From Rhizaria sp. SCN 62-66 (lineage: Eukaryota; Rhizaria, unplaced): a DNA stretch of 64,000 nt. The notes below the pieces were generated by a model, which was not told the DNA's origin, did not search any database, and saw nothing but the letters and a program-made list of their open reading frames with translations. Below, one piece after another: positions 12,901-20,532 of this stretch (the first letter of the stretch is position 1; each line of letters starts with the position of its first letter). Position numbers and translations under genes: made by a program. The DNA is taken from the NCBI GenBank assembly GCA_001724265.1, contig MEDY01000082.1, positions 1 through 64,000 of the forward strand, in the 5' to 3' direction.

Positions 12901-13593
12901 GTGCATGATACTGAAGCCGTGAGTATTGGCGCAAAAATTGTTCGTTTCATCAATAATCTCACTTCATTCAGTTGGGGAAGCAGCAGCGACGCTCCTAGTC
13001 CTCACAATGGCACAGGTCCTAGCACTAGTTCTCTCTCGAGCTCCAGTCGCAGTGCAGTTGCTGACGCGGCCGACGTCCCTGAGCTGCCATTGTCGCTGCT
13101 AACTCAGTCCCCGACTCAGTCGCCGATCCCTGAATTCACTGATTCTGGGTCCATCTCCGTCCCCGGCCCGAGCTCAAGCTTCGGCTTTGGATCAGGCTTT
13201 GGTTTAGGCTCCGTTTTTGGCTCTGGGTTTGGCTTAGTTTCAAGTAACAACAACAATAACAACAAATCGCGCATTCCTGCTGTTGCCACCGCAAGCACGA
13301 GTTCCACTGCGAGTTATCCCAGTAGAGTCGGCGTTAACGGCGTGCAGTTCGGCTTGGCGCCCGACTTGCCTATCGGCAACTGGGTGCCTGCGGCGTTTTG
13401 GTACGGCGTTCCCATGCCACGTCACTGGACGGACCTCCCCACTTCCTCAGCCTCCGCTGCCGCTGCCGCCGCCGCAGCCACAGCAGCTGCAGCGGCTGCT
13501 GCCAACGCAGCCACTGCACAGTCGACTGCCAACGCTTACTTGACGACCTCACCCGTCAAGAGTTACGGAAGCAACCGTGATGTGGTGTTTTGA
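6976..13593 (+). CDS. Giant DHHC-type protein S-acyltransferase (Erf2/ZDHHC9-like)
   Basis: This is a single exon of 2205 residues ending in TGA. The frame opens upstream at a TTG, so I chose the first ATG (6976). The enzyme transfers palmitate to cysteines of membrane proteins, usually at Golgi or plasma membrane. Membrane helices lie near residues 394-419 and 513-530, followed by the family DPG motif (Asp535). The Cys-rich domain (CSVCNIFRPPRAKHCRFCDH) leads to catalytic DHHC at 716-719 with Cys719. Helices 3 and 4 lie near 738-757 and 799-819, and the TTxE motif (TTNED) starts at 832. TTNED followed by a basic Gly segment resembles the Erf2/ZDHHC9/14/18 branch. About 390 N-terminal and 1200 C-terminal residues are Asn/Ser/Ala/Asp-rich, which is far longer than usual for the family (300-700 residues). 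Confidence 0.92.
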   Translation: MPGSPVSANNSAMSNVGSSFSNSSSSVAAAPAPATASGSASASSSVSASPVLGPLPRSQFQSQSQPQPSESATAPAEADAKDADADADADDGADDGSGPRTPSNNNNNSTSNNVSTMSPLDNSSAAPVASASANANHSNNASTTNSANVSVSSGSVRRAFTFSPPKPVNNNDNNRSARSSANLNVVRGLFSSPTTMSTTPTPTLQQQQHHSTNTNSTANVTATANYGSSSTIDSYNLPRPTYNNNDTEQSPSNSSSSSGGMGNNRMMTVGDYHGLTSRSSGLTSPFAGAINNTLNNSNNATNSFLSPFGSSNSSTTSSNFNFGFHSPDSGGGSETLTSSTPLVDPSGAVFYPSPYDYSAAPLPRPRLQRLYKAWPGRARFPCRGRFVVGANRRCFLFTLTSVALSALLSLAVLPALAPVFPPAPLPPLRAVSASSGEMQQVTVSSAGPERFYNALPLFLTQHYDNKVAAAAASAAAAVVSSVAAATVSAYTTLTHALWVVTEPVARYLHANAALLTFLALAGLVFYLLVRTGTSDPGILPRLPADRPVPPPLTLHLLAPPAPLHQLAAAATGSDKQVAVSKAKAGFSSTSSSSKMKSKRRLRTNQIKCDDDHGDCDHQNDDNKNNNAPDDDETEVYNTNDQGESKNSNTPSSAAAAAAAAASASASVAQNVSISRTLTWAREPDGDPVRLCSVCNIFRPPRAKHCRFCDHCVLEFDHHCPWTGACVGRRNYRSFLSLLLAATTYTVFLFTLAVRDFRDDLTELAGTYIASKYPDASVTVSSWAVVKAYLVNVPEMCVVNMSNFLLLLFAAGALATVIPLLKYHVSLLQRGLTTNEDVRGRYVNPSLLRVSNNANVAANGNAAADAAAADDSAAGLVDSGAISAGSLTPFASYNSATLLLDDTFPSNNNNSAATAPDTATATAPEVHEIPFNAGFFANLRRALWDALPAPALDPRVWVTSSTGAPVLPAAATAADAYAWQRGQAPRCVNEFKRRTHAEAAAAGIRAALSAAGAYTSAATYAGAAQGTYAGTVGWVRGHLLSPMAVAAATVMDCVCCRCNRNNNSDNDNNSNAATDDDLAANAVVVVTAGGNQPGTLSPANSKRFPYHSPRNNSSANASASASVSASASNSGVLRPRERPPRSPASLAMANLTSATVNSSSSSSSGSASGLVGFNLNSAPNKNASMLLEPPSNCTPPLDGANGPLSEPGPKKSTSLSTLAVHDNNADDDEESYNALTAQLSTKNAQNKHNFANFMSSSSSSTAGAGNNISVQLHSEAAGTHASEATDRYPPPLSPAPQRYSSTVHQQGSGYNATNSINASPMSVSIGGHNSYHYNSFNYLSPSAGSAAAAAAAADNTMPNGPSGPGGGVWRPAGASASGGGKVKPLLTPSSARFALLDQQFAELGMVTKPSLGPGSDDDSDYDNNDAFTSGDNNTDIILSSSPLGGGGRGGKSSLFSCSQCLPSSLSTSCCSGSVTSCDCCCKGGGGGRGGGLTINSFAPRRRRSGSAGTRDAHGHSQPGDGEQLDDASDREQLQEPEPEGYCTARARAAAEAASVRHWETVHSGPAMLLRQRAEGEAAAVALATKTAAAAAAAAAAAVTAAVAEAAAARNKSKTSGSSSKSTHGTHATYGSTHGLRNRRRRRHGNTTDTTNTDEPSTSNKIVSKTNASAHLVSGSSKSSYGLLCDVTPGSLTECKAEDPSVPHLHSPPPPFDDLSTPLVDSRLSTPQQPPHPRNSLSHRHSLGLPHSGSKRLTLTPRTSSALTAAATRAPATPGEASAAAAAGALGWMHVSSAELTAERTTNEEQDRKNRLAARRRLRRRRSTAAALGAAAVAAAAAAAAGARVMVTMDGSFEIDYASVATIAAAEAEAQAQAEAEAEAEAETEAGSGSDSDAESGSEFESQSGSGRESDCERVSATVREGVSTSANTEKTSLISKRRRGNSSTYTNNNEDEDEDDAAPTAIDDDHDDDDDDDDGFVHDTEAVSIGAKIVRFINNLTSFSWGSSSDAPSPHNGTGPSTSSLSSSSRSAVADAADVPELPLSLLTQSPTQSPIPEFTDSGSISVPGPSSSFGFGSGFGLGSVFGSGFGLVSSNNNNNNKSRIPAVATASTSSTASYPSRVGVNGVQFGLAPDLPIGNWVPAAFWYGVPMPRHWTDLPTSSASAAAAAAAATAAAAAAANAATAQSTANAYLTTSPVKSYGSNRDVVF
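12112..12127. repeat. Exonic 16-bp inverted repeat, site 2 (imperfect)
   Basis: The sequence is CTAAGCACCCCCTTGG. One base of the right half-site differs from STAAG-N6-CTTAS. It is read CTA AGC ACC CCC TTG G (L-S-T-P-L) in the DHHC gene. Confidence 0.55.
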
Positions 13594-13968
13594 TTTTAAG
13601 CGCTGACTCTTGGCATTGTTGCTCCCAAACGGTGTTTTCTTTGGGTAGAGTTTCATTTTTTTTGGTTTCATTCCTGATTCAACGATATTTTAGTTTTCAT
13701 TGACTAAAGTCGAGTCTTGTTTCATATTCATTTCGTCTAGAGCGTGCATAGCAAATGAATGCTTTCTGTTTTCCCCATCGCAAGTCCTTGTAGTACTTTG
13801 TATTTTCACCCGTTGGTGTTTCTATTATGATCGATGGAAACTAAATATTACGTGATATGTATGCGAGGTAAGCTAAATACATTTGTACAACTATTTCCCC
13901 CACTACTTGTCGAATTGGTGCTAATATAACTGAATCACGTCCATGTCGTCTTTCAAAAGTGATGAAGC
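13594..13968. other. Convergent intergenic region
   Basis: This AT-rich gap lies between the stop codons of two convergent genes (DHHC on plus, karyopherin-RecQ on minus). It must hold both 3' untranslated regions. I see no gene in it. Confidence 0.6.
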
Positions 13969-16900
13969 TTAGTTTTTCGTGGCACTCAGACAGACGTCAC
14001 AGCCAGTGCACTGCACAGTCTCTGCGTCAGGGTCATCAAAGTACCGCATCAACGTCCGCCGTCGACACTCACGCTGAGGCTCGGCAGCTGCCAGACCGGA
14101 CGGCTCCATTATAACCTGCTTGTCGCTGTCAAAGCAGTAATTGATCATGTGCCCCAACAACGTCTTTGCACGCACGGCACCTTCTTTTAGCGTTCCGCGC
14201 TTGGCCTCATGCGCGATGATAAGTTCTGCAGTCTCAATATCACTCTCATCACACAACAAAAGACACTCGGCATGGCCTTTGTCGCGTCCCGCGCGTCCAG
14301 TTTGTTGATAATACCCTTCCAGCGTCATTGGCATACCAAAATGCACAATGCGTCGAATATCAGACTTGTCGATCCCCATTCCAAAGGCTGTGGTTGCCAC
14401 AAGCACGTCAAGCCGGTCATGGGTGAAATCATCCTGCGTCTGGCTTCGCGACTTTTGATCCCGGCCCGCGTGATAGACGCCCACGCGCAGCTGGCGCAGT
14501 TGCGGCAGGGCGGGCGGCGGAGAAAGCGGACTATCGATAGTTGGCACGCAACGGGGCGGAAATGTGTTGCCTGAGGCAGTGCGTTTGAGAGAGTACAAGT
14601 TAGGCCGCGGCGGCGAACGAACTGCGGCTGGGACACTTTCAGATGCAAGACTGATATCAGTCTTTGGCGCAGTGCTGTCATCACGCTTCACTCCAGTCGG
14701 CAACAAACTACTTGCGCTTAAATTGGCACTAACGCTGGCGCTGTTTGCAAAATTGTTTGCGTCTGCGCCTTTGTTATTGTTCATAAGCTCTGCTACGTAC
14801 GTTTCAACACGTTCGAGACTTGGCTCAATCCAAGACAGCTTACTTAAACTGCTCGCCAATTCGTCGGCATCCCTGCGTGTTTGGGCGTATACCACCGTCA
14901 CACCGCCCTTAAGTGCCCCGCATATCCATGGGTTGCGGCGTGGAAAAGTATCATCGCCGTCAACCGCATTTGCAGCGGATATTGCGGTCTCAGCAGCGCG
15001 CAGGATCGCATCGTTATTCGGATCAACATTTACAGCAACAGCTCCATGTTGATGTTGCTGCTGCTGCTGTTGCTCCAGCTGCTTGATACGCCACTGGCGC
15101 ACAATGCGGAGCTTGCGCCGAGTTATCTCAGCCTCACTGGGCACAAACAAAGACCGCAGGTCTTGATCGCAAATGTGCGCATCATTATTGCTGAAACTGG
15201 GAAAGGTCTTGCGACGAATAAAATATACCAGGTTGGGCCTGTTAACGGTGCCGATGTAGCGTGAAACTGGCAGTAGCTTTTCAAACCTTTGACTTGCACT
15301 GACACGCTCATTTAAACTACCATTGTTTCTCATTAAATTATCAGCGTACGTGAAGGTGCTTTGCCAAGGCTGTTGTTCTTGTAGACCAACTTGCTGAATC
15401 ACGTCATCAATAACCTCAGAGGTCGCCGTTGCTGTGAGACAAATCACTGGCAATTCCCAGCCCAGCGCTTCCCGCACTTTCGACAGCAGGCGGAACTCGG
15501 GCCGGAACTCGTGGCCCCACTCTGACACACAATGTGCTTCGTCAACGGCAAGAAGGCCGACAACACCGCGATGGCGCAGCAAACTTAAGCCGCGAAGCCA
15601 GCGCACCGCCTTTTCAGGTGACATGTAGACAAGCGCATACTAGCCGCCGCGCAAAAGGGCGTCGTACTCCTCACTGCTTGTCGTGCGGCTGAGATACAGT
15701 GCGCGCACGCCGCGCGCGTTAAGTCCAGCAACTTGATCTTGCATAAGAGAGATAAGGGGCGAAATGACAACCGTAGTAAGACCCGTTAGCAGCGGCGGCA
15801 GCTGATAGCAGAGCGACTTGCCTTGCCCGGTGGCTTGCATCACGAAGCTGTGGCGCGGCAGTGACACAGGGCCGGTCGCACGAGGAATAGCAGAAACAGC
15901 GGTAAAGATGTTGCTACCGGGCGCATTATCGTCATCATCATTATTATTGTCATCGCCAAGGCTGGAGCTTGCGTTTGCGTTTGATCTCTTGGGAGTAAAA
16001 AGAAAAGATGAGGTTGGGACTTTGCTACTGCCATCATCAGCATATGCGCTCAAAACAACGCCCGGGAACCCAAGTTCTTCAACTGGTCCACTGTTTTTCA
16101 TGATCATTTTGTTTAAGTCGGGCACATTAAACGCAAGAACAGCGTTGGTAACTGCGTTGAGCTGAAATGGTAGCAGACTCTCGCGGTCAATACCAAACGT
16201 GTTCTTTAGCACTGCTACTAGACGTGCAGTCACATGAACCGGCAAGTGAAGAGGAGGCTCGACACGATTTGCCGAAGATTGCGGCCGCGAGTGAGCTTTT
16301 GTTGGGCAATTTAAGTTGGGAGAGTTGTAACATGGCTCATCTTCACTTGCAGCACGATGTAAATGCTGCATCCCAACTACTGATGACGGCGGAGCCAAGT
16401 GCGACCGCGTTGTTGTGGCCAAGCCCTTAGCATGAAAAGCAGTGTTTAAAGAGCTACTTGCATTTGCAGCAGTTGTACGCCCAGACAGCAGATTACGCAC
16501 AGCGCTTGCTAATGCGACTTTCTTGCCAACAATCTTGAACTCGGCCTCAGTGCGCGCCAGCGTTAACAGTGCTAATAGCTGCGGCGTTGCCGGGACCTTA
16601 TTATCGACTTGAGCAATAACACGCTTAAAGATGCATTCATAGTAGCTCATAGCGGCAGTTTGTGCGCTATTGTGCGTGGTTAAAAGCGCCTGGCGTGCGG
16701 ACTGTGTGATGGCCACCACAACAGGCTTCAGCAGCACAAATGTATCGGGAAAATGACGTATCGACGTTATACCCAAGTACACAAATTTGGATAGGATTCG
16801 ATATCGCTTGTCCGCGTCTATGTCATCAGAGTCCCACTGCTGTAGTAGCGGCGGCACATGCTCCGCAAAAAACTCAAGCATTGTGATTGCATATTGGGAC

Positions 16901-19545
16901 CCATTTAAAGGAATAACAGCGTTGTCGTCGTTGTCATCATCATCCTCGCTGTCATTATCACCACCGCCGTTGTTGTTTTGGTCACTTGATGCAAAGAGTT
17001 GAATAAAACGAGATGCTAAGTCAAGATATGCGGAAAGAAAACGTGCGTCGAAGTCGCTGCAGAATGCGGTGCAGAGCCTAGGTGCAATAATCCATGCATG
17101 TCGTCCGCATGCGCGACTAGCATCGCTCCAAATCCACTAAACGTTGAAAACAACATTCTAGTTATCCGCATAATGCTTGACCACTGTCATCAGGGTAGGG
17201 GTTAGCGTCTGAACAATGCTGGCCACAATGGTCTTCAACTTTGACTGGTTCGCTTTGTCACGTGCCTTCGCGTTTACAACGGCAAACCTTATCAGCTTTA
17301 ACACTGTCACCGCATTCTCAGCGTCGGGCGTGCCCGCGGCAAGGTTTTTTACCAGCACGTCGACGAGCCTGTCAAACACGTGCCTCAGCCCTGTCACGAC
17401 AGATTTGGTATCAGGTAGCAGTGCGACGATGACTGTGATCACGGCGGCGAGTGCGTTCTCTTGCGCTTCGGAGCTCAGCGATGGTAGTAAGTCGTACATC
17501 TTGTGAAAAGTGGCCAGACTTGTCGACGCTAGCTCTGACGGCTTCACAACAGCCAGCATGTATAGTGCCGCTGCAGACGCGTCAACAATATTCTGGCCAG
17601 GCGCGGTAATGCCGTCGACAACAAACGCAAGCGCGGAGGCGAGCGCTGCACCAGGGTCAATCCAAGACGCGAGTGAGCCCAACACCAGCGTCGCCGCTGC
17701 ACGTAAAACGCTGTAGCTAAAGGCAACAGATGAGCGTAAGCCCTGCGTTTCAGCCGCGGGACGCACCGCATCAAGCATCCTGCACAGCTCTACGACTAGC
17801 GCAAGTAGTTGAGGTGGAATATCGATATTTGTGAAGTTATTGAATCTGAAGTCAAATATAAAGTTCATCAGGACATTGGCAATACCGCTAAGCGATGCCT
17901 CAAGCATTTGCCACTCTACATCAGTTTGCGCACTGCGTGTGTACGCCTGCAGCTCTTTGATGGCGAGTGGACTTACGACTTGAAGCGACGCACGCAACTC
18001 AAGGCAATCAACGAGGTAAAAAATTGCATTTCCGACTTTTGAAATATGCAATCGCAACTTTTCTAACACATCCTCTGAGAGGTCATGGCTGTCGCAGGGG
18101 TATTGAGCTGTCATTATGAGCGCAGTTAGAGCCCGGTTAAGCAGCTGGACAATCTGCGGCAAGCGCTTCTCCGCAACCTCGACGTGCATCCGCACGTTGG
18201 CCAACTCATCATGACGCATGCTTGCAGTTTTTGATGCGCAGGTAGCCTTATACTTGTCGCAACGCACCAAATTGGAAATATTATCCCAGAACCCAAAAGT
18301 CACTGCAGCCACTGTTTTGGAGCCCAGATCCCCACTTTTGACCCGGGCTTCAGCGTTTGTGCTAGGAGCCAGCGGCTGCACTTCAACAACCTAAACAACA
18401 GCTTCAAGCAAGGCAAGTCCGAAATCATCCCCACTAAGTGAAGCGCTTTGCCATGGCATAGCGGCACGACTGGGAGTGATAAATTCCCGGGACGATAGAG
18501 CCAGGTCAACAAAAACGTGACCCAGCGCAGCGGCTTCTGAAAAAGACCCATCAGTAACAAGTGACTTAAAATGTGACAGAAGAGGCAGAGTAAAAAATGC
18601 AAGGCGTCGCAGCTGCGCTTCAAGCTCAACATCGGCGAGCGCTGTGTACTCCGAAAGCAGCCCCGTGAGCACCCTGCAAGCATTGACAGTGAGCGCGGGC
18701 ACACGCACAGCGTCGAAGAGAGGACGGAAAAGCGCGTGCGACTGAAAAGCCATCGTATCAATAAAGCCCGCGTACACCCAATCTGACAAACAACGGAGAA
18801 CGGCGTTCTGCAAAGGAAAGTCATTCTTCTGCATTGCTTGCTGTCGGATTTGCGTGAGTTTGTCAAGTACGCGCGCTGACTCAGCTTTCAGAGCGGTCAG
18901 TGCAGTTTCCACCACGTAGTTGCGCAGCTCGTTGCATGTGGCGCCGGGCTTTGATGCCGCAACCTTGGCCGTCACAGTCACTTTGATTTTCTCAAGCTGC
19001 GGCGCCGACAACGCATCTATATCAAATGTTATCTCCGCTGAGTACGACATCTGGGCTGCCGTAGCTAAAACTTCCATCAGCGCCGTGCTTGCGGCAGAGG
19101 AGCTTAACTCTGGGTCCTTGCAGTAGCGCGCGCAGACGTCCGGCACGGCGGTGGGCCACTAGCCCGCGCCCGAGAGGTGGTACACGAGCACGCCCACGCA
19201 GCGCGCCAGCCGCGTCGTCACCTGCGCGTACGGCGAGAGAAGGAAACGGTCCAGGTGCCACAACAGCGTGTCGCGGAAGGCGGCGCGCACGGAGGCTGAG
19301 GGCAGCTCGCTGAAGCGGGGCTGCAGCAGGTGTGTGAGCAGCGTGTCGGCAATCCATGAATAGTGCTCCATCTGCAGGTCAGGGTGAGAGAGCAGCTGGT
19401 CCAGGACTTCCCACGCGATGGGCTGGGCCGAGACCCACGTCAGGTAGCGGCTCGCCTTGTCGCGCGCCTCGCTTTCGACTGTGGGCAGGTAGAGCACCGT
19501 TAACGCCTCGCGGCACTGCGCGACGAGTTCATCCCGCGTTGCCAT
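13969..19545 (-). CDS. Karyopherin (transportin-3/importin-13-like) fused to RecQ helicase, with five in-frame TAG codons
   Basis: From ATG 19545 to TAA 13969 a single frame of 1858 codons is interrupted only by TAG, at codons 129, 385, 796, 803 and 1302. There is no TAA, TGA or frameshift. Residues 1 to about 890 look like an importin-beta superfamily karyopherin of the TNPO3/IPO13 branch: AWEVLDQLL and FSELP near the N-terminus, WPTAVPD right after the first TAG, and HAWIIAPRLCTAFCSDFDAR after the fourth. RecQ follows from about residue 1110: motif 0 (LLPFQLNAV), Walker A ATGQGKS with Lys1243, SPLISLMQDQV, DEAH at 1335-1338 then CVSEWGHEFR, LTATAT, FGMGIDKSDIR, and motif VI QQTGRAGRD at 1747-1755. 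A zinc-type tail (CTGCDVC) is present; the winged helix and HRDC domain are absent. The homology spans the TAGs, so they are probably translated. A decaying pseudogene or two separate genes are the alternatives. Confidence 0.8.
15640..15642 (-). other. In-frame TAG codon 1302, inside the RecQ helicase core
   Basis: It sits between Walker A and DEAH, directly before YALVYMSPEKA, which is the conserved hydrophobic strand and SPEK motif of RecQ. The frame and homology continue on both sides. Confidence 0.9.
17137..17139 (-). other. In-frame TAG codon 803, karyopherin HEAT region
   Basis: It lies seven codons after the previous TAG and directly before WIWSDASRACGRHAW. The frame then stays open for 499 codons to the next TAG. 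Confidence 0.9.
17158..17160 (-). other. In-frame TAG codon 796, karyopherin HEAT region
   Basis: It follows VVKHYADN and precedes NVVFNV, in a segment resembling the C-terminal HEAT repeats of TNPO3/IPO13. The karyopherin homology continues downstream, so this is not the end of the domain. Confidence 0.9.
18391..18393 (-). other. In-frame TAG codon 385, karyopherin mid-region
   Basis: It is flanked by LALLEAVV and VVEVQPLAP in the same frame. The context looks like an inter-helix loop. Confidence 0.9.
19159..19161 (-). other. In-frame TAG codon 129, karyopherin N-terminal region
   Basis: It sits between VYHLSGAG and WPTAVPD. In importin-13 a residue directly precedes the equivalent conserved Trp-Pro, so this position is expected to be an amino acid and not a terminator. 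Confidence 0.9.
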
Positions 19546-20214
19546 GTGCAGAGAGTGGGAAGATGAAAGAGTCCGTCAAACTAAAATTCCCTCCACTCCT
19601 CCAACTGGAACTCTTTCCGCGTTATGTGCACCACTAAAGGGTGACCAAAGAATGAAAAGGCAACGGAGGCGTGGTAAAAGATTATTACTACTCCACCAAC
19701 AGCAATATGTATGCTGAAAGTAATGAATATGAACAGGGACGGGAGGAAGGGAGTGAGCGAGAAGGAGGATACCAAAGTGAGACCGTAAGTTAAGATGGAG
19801 ATGATTGTGCCGTCGTATGAATGATTTAGACACCCTTACTTAAAATTTTAGAGTAAAATTACGTAGTAAACTGCAGCAGCGTTAATTAGTGTCTGATAAC
19901 AAAGATATCACAGGTAAAATTCCCAAATCATTTGGATCGCGTCCAGCCTCCGCGACTCCACATACAGTCGCCCCGTCTGGGGACGTGGGAATTATAGAGT
20001 AATATGTTTCATATCAGCAAAGAGCACAATAGATTTTATCATTTTCTGAATGGTAAGGTTGACAGGTCTCTATAGATAGTACTTAATCTGCGTCAACATG
20101 TTTTTTCAATGTGTTGCTGTCAAGCTGTAGTGATACTTTCATGTTTGCAACGCGCAACGGCTATTTGAGTCGCAACAGAAACCTACACATGTTTGAATCT
20201 TTGAAGACGCAATG
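19546..20214. other. Intergenic region upstream of the karyopherin-RecQ gene
   Basis: This mixed-composition gap lies between the karyopherin-RecQ start codon and the small ORF. It should hold the promoter of the former. I see no convincing gene, RNA or repeat. Confidence 0.5.
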
Positions 20215-20364
20215 TTATTCTTCGGCTAAATCGGTGTGAATCACCTCCACATTCAGAAGCAAAGTGCGCAGCTGCGTCAGCTCATACAGCACAGGACCGC
20301 CACTTTCTTGAGCGCACTCATTGGTGCAAGCATCCACACAAACATAAAAATAATGCATTTTCAT
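20215..20364 (-). CDS. Small ORF of 49 residues, possible small protein or terminal exon
   Basis: The ORF runs from ATG 20364 to TAA 20215. Its composition is unlike the random ORFs around it: it begins MKMHYFYVCVDAC, has three Cys, a central amphipathic leucine-rich stretch (YELTQLRTLLLNVEV) and an acidic end. Upstream on the same strand a CTCAG could be a splice acceptor, so it may be the last exon of a longer gene, although little room remains before the neighbouring gene ends at 20533. I do not recognise the family. Confidence 0.4.
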   Translation of the reverse strand: MKMHYFYVCVDACTNECAQESGGPVLYELTQLRTLLLNVEVIHTDLAEE

Positions 20365-20532
20365 AAGAGGTCAAAGACTGAGCGTTGAAAATCAGCATGT
20401 ATGACATATTACCAGATATAAAACGTTTAGACAATGATATATATAAAATCAAGCACACAAATATTCCTATAAAACTACGATAAGCTTATCAGTTACTCAA
20501 GGGTACACACAGACGGCTGCACACAATAAGTC

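Noticed and set aside
13969-19545. Reading the karyopherin-RecQ locus as an ordinary pseudogene
   Set aside because: Decay should give a mix of TAA, TGA, TAG and frameshifts. All five interruptions are TAG and the frame is kept for 5.6 kb, with intact helicase motifs.
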